DNA from: Aliiroseovarius sp. S1339
Lineage (GTDB): Bacteria > Pseudomonadota > Alphaproteobacteria > Rhodobacterales > Rhodobacteraceae
Reading direction: 5' to 3'
DNA: 64,000 nt
Assembly: GCF_023195695.1 (NCBI RefSeq)
Contig: NZ_JALPQG010000008.1
Span: forward strand, 62,001 to 126,000
In this document: positions 9,267 to 18,308 of the stretch, piece after piece
How positions within the stretch are numbered: position 1 is the first letter of the stretch
Layout: every line of letters begins with the position of its first letter
Notes under the pieces: model-generated
The model's database searches: none
Told to the model about the DNA's origin: nothing
What the model saw: the letters and a program-made list of their open reading frames with translations, nothing else
Made by a program: the position numbers and the translations under genes

Positions 9267-10385
9267 TCAGTCTTCTTCCTCCTCTTCTATGATCAAGGAT
9301 ATCTCACCCGCGGTTTCAAGTTCTCGGATTTGGGCGACGATTGCCGCCATCGCGGCCTCGCCATCCTTGGTTTTGACTTTGCCGCGCTCGGCCATCTCTT
9401 CGCGGATTTGTTCAGCCAGACGCTTGGACATAGCCCCAAGGATGAAGTCGGCCGCAGTTTCTAGATCGCCGGTGGCCGCAGTCAGCGCGGTGACCAGCAC
9501 CGCTTGATCAATGTCCTTGGTGACTTTCGGAACGTCGGCGGGTTCGACCCGCGCGGGTATGTCCGCAAAGGTAAAGATAGCCTTGCGCACCGCCGAAGCG
9601 AACGCCGTATCATCCTGATCCAATCCGTCCAGAACATCATCACGGGTGGCAGCCGGTGAGGCGTTCAGGATCGCCCCCACCCGCGCCACCGGGCCGTTGT
9701 CGAAGGCTTTTGGTGGGCGGGCTCCCAGTTGATCCGCCAGCGAACGTCCGATTTTTTCGACCACATCGGGCGCGATCGACCCGGTTTGCGACACTGCGTA
9801 CGCCACCTTGCGCGCCCGTGGTCCGGGCAATTGACCCAGCAGGTCAGCGGCGATCGAGACTTTCAGCTTCGACAGCAGAACTGCAGCAATTTCGATGCTT
9901 TCTTCTTGCAGAGTGGACAGCAGCACCTCTGGTTCCAGCTTGGCGATGGTGTCCCACGGATCGCCGCACAGATTGACTCCGGCCAGCTTTCGCACACGCG
10001 CAGCAGTGGCGGGGCTGATGGCCCCATCCAGCACCGTCAAAGCGCCTTCGATCCCGTTTGGAAAGGCCAAGCCAATATCTTCAATCTCGGCCACAAATTC
10101 ATCAACAACGGCTTTCAGCGTGGCGCGATCCACGTAGCGCATACCTGATATTTGGCGGATCATTTCAGTTTGAAGGGCTTCGGGCAGGGCTTGCAACGAC
10201 AGCTCCGCCCCCTCTGCAAGCAGCAAGCGCACGATGATCGCTGCTTTCTGTTTCCGTGACAAAGCTTGCGCCACATTTTCTGATCGGCCTGCCAAGGGCA
10301 GCCGATTGAACGTGCCGACGTTTTGGTTCGGCATCTCGATATCCGCTGACAGGATATCAGTATTGGCGATTTCAATTGCGGTCAA
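9267..10385 (-). CDS. fliG: FliG-like flagellar motor switch protein (isolated gene)
   Basis: A 372-residue protein with the FliG layout. The N-terminal domain (about 35-110) has QKAAIIVRLLLAEGAELSLQ. The middle domain (about 150-220) has LEEPxx-type helices including LLGQLPGPRARKVAYAV. The C-terminal domain (about 265-365) has IFTFADIP and LGAMSKRLAEQIREEMAERG, close to FliG C-domain helices that contact FliF and the stator. The canonical EHPQ of the middle domain is absent. The start is a TTG at 10385 preceded by AAGAGG; an ATG at 10334 is the alternative. No other flagellar gene is nearby. The tail is very acidic (EEEEED). Confidence 0.8.
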   Translation of the reverse strand: MTAIEIANTDILSADIEMPNQNVGTFNRLPLAGRSENVAQALSRKQKAAIIVRLLLAEGAELSLQALPEALQTEMIRQISGMRYVDRATLKAVVDEFVAEIEDIGLAFPNGIEGALTVLDGAISPATAARVRKLAGVNLCGDPWDTIAKLEPEVLLSTLQEESIEIAAVLLSKLKVSIAADLLGQLPGPRARKVAYAVSQTGSIAPDVVEKIGRSLADQLGARPPKAFDNGPVARVGAILNASPAATRDDVLDGLDQDDTAFASAVRKAIFTFADIPARVEPADVPKVTKDIDQAVLVTALTAATGDLETAADFILGAMSKRLAEQIREEMAERGKVKTKDGEAAMAAIVAQIRELETAGEISLIIEEEEED

Positions 10386-10457
10386 CGCAGCCTCTTCAAT
10401 CTGGTTTTTGCCAGATTGGCATGGTTTCGTTAAGGCGGGCTTACCGCCATCGCAATT

Positions 10458-10619
10458 TTAGCTTGAAACGGCGTCAACGCAGGCTTGCGTGGCGTCATCC
10501 CAAGTCTGACCTGCGTCACAGCTTGCTGCTGTGTGGTCGCCGCGCTCGCAGCCCATTGCAACGGAGAGCGTTGGCAAAATGGTCAGCACAAGTGCGCAGA
10601 TAAGGGTCTTGAAACGCAT
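10458..10619 (-). CDS. Small secreted Cys-containing protein (53 residues)
   Basis: Begins MRFKTLICALVLTILP, a clear signal peptide to about residue 21, then a mature part of roughly 32 residues with three cysteines in the pattern GCERGDHTAASCDAGQTW...CV. The spacing and the CDAGQTWDDATQACV ending recall chitin-binding peritrophin-type repeats, an inference only. An AAAGGAGG ribosome site lies five bases before the ATG, but it is inside a hairpin (10621-10642). It lies 75 bases downstream of purB on the same strand. Confidence 0.7.
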   Translation of the reverse strand: MRFKTLICALVLTILPTLSVAMGCERGDHTAASCDAGQTWDDATQACVDAVSS

Positions 10620-10620
10620 T

Positions 10621-10642
10621 GGGGCCTCCTTTCGGAAGCCCC
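10621..10642 (-). promoter_or_regulatory. Hairpin covering the ribosome-binding site of the small secreted protein gene
   Basis: On the minus strand a nine-pair stem GGGGCTTCC / GGAGGCCCC closes a GAAA tetraloop. The 3' arm contains the GGAGG ribosome site. No T-run follows, so it is not a simple terminator. It lies between purB and the small gene, so it could limit translation of the latter or protect the purB transcript end. Confidence 0.6.
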
Positions 10643-10694
10643 ATGATAGCATGAATGTCGCGAGCGTCCAAATGGAGCGCCGCACGTGTCCCGA

Positions 10695-12002
10695 TCAGGT
10701 CTCGCCGAACACGCGTTTGAAAATCGTGTCAACGTGTTTGGTGTGATAGCCAAGGTCGAATTTTTCTTCGATTCCATCGACACCCAGCGCCTTGACGACG
10801 TCTTCATCCGCCAATAGTTCGCCCTTGAAATCGCACCCGGTTTCCCAGACTTTCAATGCGTTACGCTGCACCATGCGGTAAGCGTCTTCGCGGTTCACGC
10901 CAGCTTGGGTCAGGGCCAAAAGCACGCGCTGCGACATGACCAGACCAGGGAACTTGTTCATGTTGGCGATCATGTTTTCGGGATAGACAAGCAGCTTGTC
11001 GATCACCGAGGTCAGGCGCGCCAAAGCGAAGTCCAGCGTGATCGTGGCATCAGGCCCGATGTTGCGTTCGACCGAGCTGTGCGAGATGTCGCGTTCGTGC
11101 CAAAGCGTCACGTTTTCCATCGCGGGCACCACGGTCATGCGCACCAGCCGGGCCAAACCGGTCAGGTTCTCGGTCAGCACCGGGTTCTTTTTGTGCGGCA
11201 TGGCTGACGAGCCCTTCTGACCCATCGAGAAGAATTCGGCCGCTTCCAGCACCTCGGTCCGCTGCATGTGGCGGATCTCGGTGGCGACGTTTTCAATTGA
11301 CGACGCCACGACACCAAGGGCTGCGAAAAACGCAGCGTGGCGGTCGCGCGGGATGACTTGGGTCGAGATCGGCTCGGGTTCCAGCCCCAGTTTTTCGCAG
11401 ACATGATCTTCCACGGCGGGGTCGATATTGGCGAATGTGCCGACGGCGCCGGAAATCGCGCCCGTTGCGACCTCCATCCGGGCTTTCTTCAAGCGGTTCA
11501 GGTTGCGGTCCATTTCCGCATAGAAGCGCGCGAAGGTCAGGCCCATGGTGGTGGGTTCTGCGTGGATGCCGTGGCTGCGCCCGATGCGAATCGTGTCCTT
11601 GTGTTCAAGCGCGCGGCGTTTCAGAGCGGCCAGCAGGGCTTTCGTATCTTCGATCAGGATGTCCGCGGCGCGCACCAGCTGCACGTTGAAGCAGGTGTCC
11701 AGCACGTCCGACGAGGTCATGCCCTGATGCACGAACCGTGCCTCTTCGCTGCCGACATGTTCGGCAAGGTGGGTCAGAAAGGCGATGACATCGTGCTTGG
11801 TTTCGGCCTCGATCTCGTCAATGCGCGCCACATCGAATGTCACGTCCTTGGCCTTCCACACGGCGTCGGCATTTTCGCGCGGGATCACGCCCAGATCGGC
11901 CATGGCGTCGCAGGCATGCGCCTCGATCTCGTACCAGATCTTAAACTTGGTTTCAGGCGACCAGATGGCGACCATATCGGGGCGGGAATAACGAGGGATC
12001 AT
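10695..12002 (-). CDS. purB: Adenylosuccinate lyase PurB
   Basis: A 435-residue member of the fumarase/aspartase superfamily with the signature GSSAMPHKKNP (catalytic Ser loop) and an N-terminal MIPRYSRPDMVAIWSPE. It makes AICAR plus fumarate from SAICAR, and AMP plus fumarate from adenylosuccinate. The ATG at 12002 is chosen; the frame stays open upstream but the extra residues are not family-like. It sits between dnaB (upstream, 165 bases) and a small secreted protein gene (downstream), all on the minus strand. Confidence 0.96.
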   Translation of the reverse strand: MIPRYSRPDMVAIWSPETKFKIWYEIEAHACDAMADLGVIPRENADAVWKAKDVTFDVARIDEIEAETKHDVIAFLTHLAEHVGSEEARFVHQGMTSSDVLDTCFNVQLVRAADILIEDTKALLAALKRRALEHKDTIRIGRSHGIHAEPTTMGLTFARFYAEMDRNLNRLKKARMEVATGAISGAVGTFANIDPAVEDHVCEKLGLEPEPISTQVIPRDRHAAFFAALGVVASSIENVATEIRHMQRTEVLEAAEFFSMGQKGSSAMPHKKNPVLTENLTGLARLVRMTVVPAMENVTLWHERDISHSSVERNIGPDATITLDFALARLTSVIDKLLVYPENMIANMNKFPGLVMSQRVLLALTQAGVNREDAYRMVQRNALKVWETGCDFKGELLADEDVVKALGVDGIEEKFDLGYHTKHVDTIFKRVFGET

Positions 12003-12167
12003 GCGGGCAGACCTTTTCGGTTGGTGAGCAGTCGCGCCGGTCATAAACCGCTGCGGCGCGGCAAACAAGAGAAGGGGCGGGGGACGATGCGGATTCGGGT
12101 GATGTTAGCGGCGCAAGATATAGACTCGATTGCGCAGGGAGACGCGCTGGTCAGGACAAAACGCCCA

Positions 12168-13667
12168 TCAGAACCCGCTGTCCGACCCTTGCTGCCATTT
12201 CTGCACGAGGTTGCCGAAGCGTGTGAACTGCGCTTCGAAGGACAGATCTACAGTGCCGATGGGGCCGTGACGTTGCTTGCCGATGATGACCTCAGCCTTG
12301 CCGTGCAGGTTGGACATTTCGTCCTGCCAACTTGCCATACGGTCCAGCTCGTGATCGCCGGGTTTTTCGCGTTCTTTATAGTATTCCTCGCGGAACACGA
12401 ACATGACCACGTCGGCGTCCTGCTCGATCGAGCCGGATTCGCGTAGGTCCGACAGTTGCGGGCGCTTGTCGTCGCGGTTTTCGACCTGACGGCTGAGCTG
12501 TGACAAGGCGATGACCGGAATGCCAAGTTCCTTGGCGATGGCCTTCATGCCCATCGAGATCTCGCCGATTTCGTTCACCCGGTTGTCTGATGTGCCGCGA
12601 CACAGCTGCAGATAGTCGATGATCAGAAGGTCCAGACCATGGGTCCGTTTCAGGCGGCGCGCGCGGGCGGCCAACTGGCTGATCGGCAGGGCGGGCGTGT
12701 CGTCGATGAACAGTGGGCAGCTTTCCAAGTCCTTGGCCGCATTGACGAAACGGCGAAATTCGCCTTCGTCCATATCACCCTGACGGATTTTATGGGATGA
12801 AATTTCCGAGGCTTCCGCAAGGATACGACCAGCCAATTGTTCGGCTGACATCTCAAGCGAGAAGAACCCGACAACGCCACCATCAATCGCGCCTTCGCTG
12901 CCATCCGGGCGCGTGCCCTTTTTGTAAGCCTTGGCCACGTTGAATGCGATGTTGGTTGCAAGCGAGGTTTTCCCCATCGACGGACGACCCGCAAGGATCA
13001 GAAGGTCCGAGGGGTGCAGCCCCCCAAGCTTGTTATCCAGATCGGACAGGCCAGTTGACACGCCCGCCAGCCCGCCTTCGCGTTGATAGGCGGCGTTCGC
13101 GACCTGAACTGCATCAGTCACAGCTTTCAGAAAGCTTTGGAACCCGCTGTCGGTCTGGCCAGCCTCACCCAGTTTATAAAGCGCCTGTTCGGCTTCGACG
13201 ATCTGCTCTTTCGGCTCAGACGAAATGTCGACCTTCTGCGCCTTGGAGGAAATATCCTGGCCCAACTGGATCAGCTCGCGACGGATCGCGAGGTCATAGA
13301 TCATTTGCGCATAGTCACGCGCCGCGAAGCTGGAGATCGCAGCGCCGGCAAGGCGCGCCAGATAGGCGGGTCCGCCGAGTTCCTTCAGCCCCTCGTCATC
13401 TTCCATGAACGCTTTCAGCGTCACGGGGCTGGCGAGTGCGTTTTTCGAAATCCTGCTGGCGGCGATTTCCCAGATGCGGGCATGCACGGGTTCATAGAAA
13501 TGACCCGCATTGATGATCGAGGCGACGCGGTCATAGACGTCGTTGTTCGTCAGGATGGCACCCAGAAGCTGCTGTTCAGCTTCGATATGGTGGGGCAGGG
13601 CGTCCTGCACACTTTCGCTGGCGTCGCCCGATTGTGCGCCCTGAGGAATACTGCTGATTTCGTTCAT
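12168..13667 (-). CDS. dnaB: Replicative DNA helicase DnaB
   Basis: A 499-residue hexameric helicase. The N-terminal primase-binding domain starts near PHHIEAEQQLLGAIL; a RecA-like domain has Walker A GRPSMGKTS (227-235), FFSLEMSAEQLA, and DYLQL near 350. DnaB unwinds DNA at the replication fork. Its upstream region holds a consensus DnaA box at 13745-13753. It is transcribed alone or with purB downstream; no terminator separates the two in the 165-base gap that I can see. Confidence 0.96.
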   Translation of the reverse strand: MNEISSIPQGAQSGDASESVQDALPHHIEAEQQLLGAILTNNDVYDRVASIINAGHFYEPVHARIWEIAASRISKNALASPVTLKAFMEDDEGLKELGGPAYLARLAGAAISSFAARDYAQMIYDLAIRRELIQLGQDISSKAQKVDISSEPKEQIVEAEQALYKLGEAGQTDSGFQSFLKAVTDAVQVANAAYQREGGLAGVSTGLSDLDNKLGGLHPSDLLILAGRPSMGKTSLATNIAFNVAKAYKKGTRPDGSEGAIDGGVVGFFSLEMSAEQLAGRILAEASEISSHKIRQGDMDEGEFRRFVNAAKDLESCPLFIDDTPALPISQLAARARRLKRTHGLDLLIIDYLQLCRGTSDNRVNEIGEISMGMKAIAKELGIPVIALSQLSRQVENRDDKRPQLSDLRESGSIEQDADVVMFVFREEYYKEREKPGDHELDRMASWQDEMSNLHGKAEVIIGKQRHGPIGTVDLSFEAQFTRFGNLVQKWQQGSDSGF

Positions 13668-13744
13668 GACTGCCTGCCCCTTTTTGGGGATTGTTTAGCG
13701 CCTTGGGATGCACAAAGGCAAAATGTATGTTCCTGTGGGAATCC

Positions 13745-13753
13745 TGTGGATAA
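13745..13753 (-). promoter_or_regulatory. DnaA box upstream of dnaB
   Basis: TGTGGATAA on the plus strand is the exact complement of the consensus DnaA box TTATCCACA. It lies 78 bases upstream of the dnaB start. A degenerate copy TGTGGGAAT lies at 13734-13742. The pair suggests control of dnaB by DnaA; a chance nine-base match is possible. Confidence 0.5.
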
Positions 13754-13812
13754 CGTGAGCCTACCATATCTGGTGCGGTCCCGCAAAATGGTGCCTATGG
13801 ATAGTAGGTGTG

Positions 13813-14493
13813 TTACTTGTTTGCGCGGGCTTTTTGCCACGCACGAGGATCGTTTAGGAAGCGTTCCACCTCGTCCAAAGTCTCGGTCGAAAACGTGCCT
13901 TGGGCCTTGGCCTCAGTCAGAACATCCCACCATGTGCACAGGTGGATCAGTTGAACACCATGATCGCCAAGGGTTTTTTCCGTCTCGGGGAAGATGTCGT
14001 AATAGAAGATCACGGCAGTGGCCGCACAGGTGGCCCCAGTGTCGCGAATCGCATCAACGAAGCTGAGCTTGGATCCGCCGTCCGTGGTCAGGTCTTCGAC
14101 CAAGAGCACGCTCTGCCCTTCGCTCATCGCACCCTCGATGCGTGCGTTCTTGCCATAACCCTTCGGCTTCTTGCGCACATAGGTCATGGGCAGGGCCAAG
14201 CGTTCGGCGACCATGGCCGCGAAGGGGATGCCCGCGGTTTCGCCACCGGCGATGTTGTCAAACGCCTCGAACCCCGCTTCGCGCATGATTTCGACCGTCA
14301 TGAAATCCATCAGAGTCGAGCGGATGCGGGGGAAGCTGATCAGTTTGCGGCAGTCGATATAGGACGGGCTAGGCAGGCCAGAGGCGAGCGTATAGGGCTC
14401 GTCGGTGTTGAAGTTCACGGCCCCAATTTCCAACAGCATCCGCGCGGTCAGGCGGGCGATTTCATCCTTGGTGGGGAAGGTCGAAGGGATCAT
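13813..14493 (-). CDS. pyrE: Orotate phosphoribosyltransferase PyrE
   Basis: A 226-residue type I phosphoribosyltransferase making orotidine monophosphate from orotate and PRPP. The PRPP-binding motif [14 protein letters not shown] is at about 129-142, and the flexible-loop segment [16 protein letters not shown] is at about 107-121. It begins 24 bases after the pyrC stop, so pyrC-pyrE form an operon for pyrimidine synthesis. Confidence 0.96.
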   Translation of the reverse strand: MIPSTFPTKDEIARLTARMLLEIGAVNFNTDEPYTLASGLPSPSYIDCRKLISFPRIRSTLMDFMTVEIMREAGFEAFDNIAGGETAGIPFAAMVAERLALPMTYVRKKPKGYGKNARIEGAMSEGQSVLLVEDLTTDGGSKLSFVDAIRDTGATCAATAVIFYYDIFPETEKTLGDHGVQLIHLCTWWDVLTEAKAQGTFSTETLDEVERFLNDPRAWQKARANK

Positions 14494-14517
14494 GGGCAGC
14501 GGTCCTTGTTCAGTGGT

Positions 14518-15558
14518 TCAGGCCTCGACCCGCCAGTGCAGTGGAAAACCGGGGTCGAAGGTGGTGACGGTGTGTTCGCCTGTCTGCAATGTGGCAGGAT
14601 AGGTGATCGGGTCGCCCTTGCGGAGCGTGATCATGTCCTCATTCACGGGAAGGCCATAGAAGGCTGGGCCGTGCAGCGATATGAAGCCTTCGAGCTTGTC
14701 CAGCGCGCCTGCTGCCTCGAATGTTTCGGCTAGGATCGACAGGGCGTTCGGCGCGGTGAAACACCCGGCGGAGCAGCATTCGCTTTCCTTGGCGTGGGTG
14801 GGATGTGGTGCACTGTCAGTGCCGAGAAAGAAGCGAGGGTCGCCCGATATGGCCGCGGCCAACAAGGCCTCGCGGTGTTCGCGGCGCTTCAGGATCGGCA
14901 GGCAATAATAGTGCGGGCGCATGCCACCGACCAGCATGTCGTTGCGGTCCAGGATCAGGTGCTGCACCGTGATGGTGGCGCCGATATTGGTGTCATTCGC
15001 CTTGACGTAATGGGCGCCGTCGCGGGTGGTGATATGCTCCATCACCACTTTCAGGTCAGGTGTCGCGCGGCGGATCGGGTCAAGCACGCGGTCGATGAAA
15101 ACGGCCTCGCGGTCGAAGATGTCGATATCGCTGTCGGTCACTTCGCCGTGGACGCAGAGCGGCAGGCCGATCTCGGCCATCTTCTCAAGCACCGGGCGCA
15201 CCTTGTCGAAATTCTGCACGCCCGAGGCGGAGTTAGTTGTGGCGCCTGCCGGGTAAAGCTTCACCGCTTTCACCAAGCCGCTGGCGGCCGCCGCAGCGAC
15301 GTCTGCCGGGTCCGTATCCTCGGTCAGATAAAGCGTCATCAAGGGTTCAAAGCGCATGTCGGCGGGCAGCGCGGCCATGATGCGGTCGCGATAGGCCTTG
15401 GCGTCCGCGCTTGTGACCACCGGGGGCACAAGGTTCGGCATGATGATGGCGCGCGCAAAATGACGTGCGGTTTCGGGCAGGACGGCGTTCAGCATCGCGC
15501 CATCGCGCAAGTGCAGGTGCCAGTCATCGGGGCGGCGGAGGTTCAGTGTCTGGGTCAT
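14518..15558 (-). CDS. pyrC: Dihydroorotase PyrC
   Basis: A 346-residue class II dihydroorotase, cyclising carbamoyl aspartate. The metal-binding HLHLRDG is at 14-20. Later metal and substrate blocks include [15 protein letters not shown] (carboxylated lysine region), [19 protein letters not shown] and GTDSAPH. I use the ATG at 15558; a GTG two codons earlier is possible. It is the first gene of a pyrC-pyrE pair. Confidence 0.96.
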   Translation of the reverse strand: MTQTLNLRRPDDWHLHLRDGAMLNAVLPETARHFARAIIMPNLVPPVVTSADAKAYRDRIMAALPADMRFEPLMTLYLTEDTDPADVAAAAASGLVKAVKLYPAGATTNSASGVQNFDKVRPVLEKMAEIGLPLCVHGEVTDSDIDIFDREAVFIDRVLDPIRRATPDLKVVMEHITTRDGAHYVKANDTNIGATITVQHLILDRNDMLVGGMRPHYYCLPILKRREHREALLAAAISGDPRFFLGTDSAPHPTHAKESECCSAGCFTAPNALSILAETFEAAGALDKLEGFISLHGPAFYGLPVNEDMITLRKGDPITYPATLQTGEHTVTTFDPGFPLHWRVEA

Positions 15559-15654
15559 CGGCACAGGGCATAGCGCAGGGTCACGCTTCGTGCCAGATGA
15601 TTCGATGGATAGGTGTCTCGAATCGAACGACCCGTAGGGGCCGCCGCGCAGGGG

Positions 15655-16587
15655 TCACGTGGGCGGACCCTGTAGATTGGACTGAGCCAGCGCGCGATTT
15701 GCGCGTTTAAGTGCTTTCTTGAACCGGGGCGCGCGATGGGTCGTCGTAACCGCGCCCGCCAACCATTTGATCAATTGGGGCTTTGCGCGCGCCTCGGCCC
15801 CCTTAAGAAGCTTGCGCAGGTAAGGAAGGTATCGCCGCCGCACCCGTAAGGCGCGATAGCAGTCGTGTTCGGTCAGCGCATCTTTCGCAGCCTGATCGAC
15901 CAGAGTTTGTGTCACACCCATCGCAAAAAGCGCCTTGGGCAGGCTGTTACCGAAACGTCGGCAGCGAATGCGGTGGATGTGATCGCCCCTGAACAGTGCC
16001 GCGTGAACAGTGTCTTCGATGATCGCCGGATCGAACAGCACAAACACAGCCTGTGCCATTTCAGTCATCTCGGGTGCATAATCATAGCGGCCCTTGAAAT
16101 CCCGTTGCTGAGCTTCGGGAAATCGGCGGTCGAAATCTACGCGATCCGGATCAAGGGTGGCTTGTGGCTGCACGGAAATGACCGTCACATCTGGCGCCAC
16201 AACCGAGAAGGCCGCCGCTGCATAGCCGCACATGCCAACGCCATAAAAAACAACCTTTTCAAACTCTTCAAAGAACCCATCTTCGATCAACCGATCGAAA
16301 TACCCATAGACGGCGCGATCACGGAACCACGTTTTTTTGTGCGCCAGAATGCATAGGTTGGACCAGTTGTTTTCGCGTACAAGATTCCAGCCAAGCGGCT
16401 CTTGCAGCGGGGCGGTTTCGCGGATGTCCTCAAGTGTTTCGAAGGTAACAATAAGCGTCGACCCTTCGTCGGTCAGGATGGCGGAATGATCTGGACCCAG
16501 CGGTTCGAAATATCCACGCTCGTCGCCAAGGCTCTCAATCTGGTTCAGCCAGTCCTCTCGGGATGCGTCCATAAGGTCCGGGCCCAT
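15655..16587 (-). CDS. Rhodobacterales protein commonly labelled phosphoadenosine phosphosulfate reductase; function unknown
   Basis: About 310 residues. It contains WFRDRAVYGYFDRLIEDGFFEEFEKVVFYGVGMCGYAAAAFSV... split as a predicted beta strand, a G-x-G-x-C-G turn and a helix, like a nucleophile elbow with Cys. A second block VISVQPQATLDPDRVDFDRRF follows. I recall Rhodobacterales relatives carrying the PAPS reductase name, but no PAPS reductase motif is visible, and a real cysH is elsewhere in the window. I start at the ATG at 16587; a TTG at 16689 would add 34 unlikely residues. It neighbours a glycosyltransferase, so a surface-glycan or cell-envelope role is possible but unproven. Confidence 0.6.
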   Translation of the reverse strand: MGPDLMDASREDWLNQIESLGDERGYFEPLGPDHSAILTDEGSTLIVTFETLEDIRETAPLQEPLGWNLVRENNWSNLCILAHKKTWFRDRAVYGYFDRLIEDGFFEEFEKVVFYGVGMCGYAAAAFSVVAPDVTVISVQPQATLDPDRVDFDRRFPEAQQRDFKGRYDYAPEMTEMAQAVFVLFDPAIIEDTVHAALFRGDHIHRIRCRRFGNSLPKALFAMGVTQTLVDQAAKDALTEHDCYRALRVRRRYLPYLRKLLKGAEARAKPQLIKWLAGAVTTTHRAPRFKKALKRANRALAQSNLQGPPT

Positions 16588-16745
16588 CTCATCTTCTGGC
16601 GGATTATTTTGTATCACCCAAACCTCGGCACTGGTTGCTCTACTCGCCTTGTTCCTTGGGCGTGAAAGCAGGCGGATTTTAGTGAGCAATGCGGCAATAA
16701 AAGGGAGAGATGCGCCAGATGCACCGCACTGTTTCCGGCACCGTC

Positions 16746-17792
16746 TTAATCGGTGGAACTGCGAGGCATTTGCGCAAATTTGTATATCCTTTGCGCGTCT
16801 TCCAACAGCACCGGGCGGGCTGGCGGCGTCATCAGGAGCCGTCCAAACAGGGCGCGATTGGCTTCGTGCTGCATCAACTCATCAAACCGGTTTTTGCGCC
16901 AATTGACCGCCGCGTCATGCAGGTTGGCCAGTGTTGGATCGGCCATCAGGCGCGCCAGATGCGACTGGCGCGACGTCTCTGTTTGCTGGATTGAGGTGTC
17001 TTCGACGTCGGACCAGTTCCGCTCGCACCAGTAATCCATATCAATCGGACTGTCGGCCCGGTTCACACGCCCTCGATCGCATTTCAGAACGAAGCTTTCC
17101 ATCGCCCCCAGCGGGTAGTGGTTCAGTTGTACAAACCCGTAATTCGGGCGGGTAAATGGCGAAAAGATTTGGTTGCGTTGAAATCTTTCATCCAGCGTAC
17201 GGCCGCTGCCGTCAAACCAGCGCGTGGTTTCGACAATGCCGTCGACAGGCGCGCGCGGACGGTGCACGCCGAGTTTTCGGTAAGCCCCCCGATTGCGATA
17301 AAGCGTCTTGAACATGAAGGCGCGCCACGGCCAGGTCATGACCTCGGGCGCGGCGCGGCTAAACTGATTAGTGATCGGGTAATCGTGATAGTCCACCACG
17401 CCATCATTGCCGAAAAGCCGCCACGTCATCGTGATCGCGTCCGCGTCGGGCAGGGCGGCCAGCAGGGCGTCAAGCGTATGGTCGCCCGTGTGGATATTCA
17501 CGAACTCGTCCACATCCAGCGTCATCAGCCAATCGGCGTCTTGCACCAAGGGATGCTTATCTGCGATCTTGAACCCGGTCCATTGGATGCCACCCTGACC
17601 GTAGGGGCCATCATTGCGCAGGTGCGTCAGTTCGCCCATTTCCTGCAAACGGTCCAGCATGATGTCGGTGCCATCGTCGCACCCGTTCGACAACACCAGA
17701 AAATCGGTGAACCCAATCGCCCTGTGGTGGGCCAGCCATTCCAACAAGAAGGCTGCCTCGTTTTTCATGCAGGTGACGGCGGTAATGCGCAT
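16746..17792 (-). CDS. Family 2 type glycosyltransferase (Glyco_tranf_2_4 type)
   Basis: A 348-residue protein starting MRITAVTCMKNEAAFLLEWL, followed by the GFTDFLVLSNGCDDGTD nucleotide-sugar-binding block and LMTLDVDEFVNI, where the DVDEF acidic motif would bind the metal and sugar nucleotide. This is the GT-A fold group containing PF13704/GT92-like enzymes, often acting on surface polysaccharides. No membrane segments are seen. The ATG at 17792 is preferred over a GTG at 17798. The acceptor and sugar are unknown. It lies 158 bases upstream of the preceding minus-strand gene. Confidence 0.8.
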   Translation of the reverse strand: MRITAVTCMKNEAAFLLEWLAHHRAIGFTDFLVLSNGCDDGTDIMLDRLQEMGELTHLRNDGPYGQGGIQWTGFKIADKHPLVQDADWLMTLDVDEFVNIHTGDHTLDALLAALPDADAITMTWRLFGNDGVVDYHDYPITNQFSRAAPEVMTWPWRAFMFKTLYRNRGAYRKLGVHRPRAPVDGIVETTRWFDGSGRTLDERFQRNQIFSPFTRPNYGFVQLNHYPLGAMESFVLKCDRGRVNRADSPIDMDYWCERNWSDVEDTSIQQTETSRQSHLARLMADPTLANLHDAAVNWRKNRFDELMQHEANRALFGRLLMTPPARPVLLEDAQRIYKFAQMPRSSTD

Positions 17793-18102
17793 AGTCACGC
17801 GGTATTCCGGTGGGCTGGCGTGCCGCGCGGGAAAGATTTTGTTCGTTGTAACATAAGCTTAGCGCGCGCCCTTTTTTATTGCTATGTTCAGTGCGCCTGA
17901 CTGTGGCAGACCTGTCAAAACCCGTCAACGGCGGGCTAGGCGGGCATTAACGTTCAGCAACGCGCTATCGTGAGGGTAGAGCTTACGCAACGGAAGGCCT
18001 TAATTCCTTGCGGCGGACGTCCCTTGAATGGCAATTAGCATCTAATACGAAGATGGGAATCAAGCGCGAAGACCATTGGTCTAAGACCTCTGGAGAATTG
18101 CG
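17793..18102. other. 310-base intergenic stretch without a protein gene
   Basis: Separates the minus-strand glycosyltransferase from the plus-strand 27-codon ORF. It holds an inverted repeat AGACCA-T-TGGTCT at 18070-18082, just upstream of the ribosome site of that ORF. A possible weak promoter (TTGAAT at 18024, TACGAA at 18046) would fit a transcript reaching the terminator at 18188. No tRNA or known RNA family was recognised. Confidence 0.35.
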
Positions 18103-18186
18103 ATGATGACGGGTTTCGCGCGCCGACGCAGCTTTGTGAGGCGCGTAGTGAGTGAAATTTTGTGTGGTAAGCGGTATACTCCATAA
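18103..18186 (+). CDS. Candidate 27-residue Arg-rich small protein
   Basis: An ATG at 18103 is preceded by TCTGGAGA with a six-base spacer, a good ribosome site. The peptide begins MMTGFARRRSFVRRVVS and ends CGKRYTP; 7 of 27 residues are Arg or Lys in the first half. The TAA stop is directly followed by a rho-independent terminator, so the ORF fits a self-contained transcript. It does not show the DUF1127 consensus. Function is unknown; it may be an RNA- or membrane-binding peptide, or a leader. Confidence 0.5.
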   Translation: MMTGFARRRSFVRRVVSEILCGKRYTP

Positions 18187-18187
18187 T

Positions 18188-18218
18188 GGGCCGTCTGACA
18201 TGTCGGGCGGCCCTTTTT
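18188..18218 (+). terminator. Rho-independent terminator after the 27-codon ORF
   Basis: GGGCCG and CGGCCC arms (18188-18193 and 18208-18213) are followed by TTTTT. There is no long gene upstream on this strand for more than 10 kb, so it must end a short transcript. Confidence 0.8.
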
Positions 18219-18308
18219 CATGGTCAAAGGCTGTTTTTTTCATTGCGGCCAAGCGTCAGGCCGGCGACATATCGCACTCGGATTTCGACGATGGTTGGCG
18301 ACAGCAGA

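Noticed and set aside
17881-18000. 6S RNA or SRP RNA near 18 kb
   Set aside because: No long double-stranded stem with central bubble, and none of the SRP core bases, were seen.
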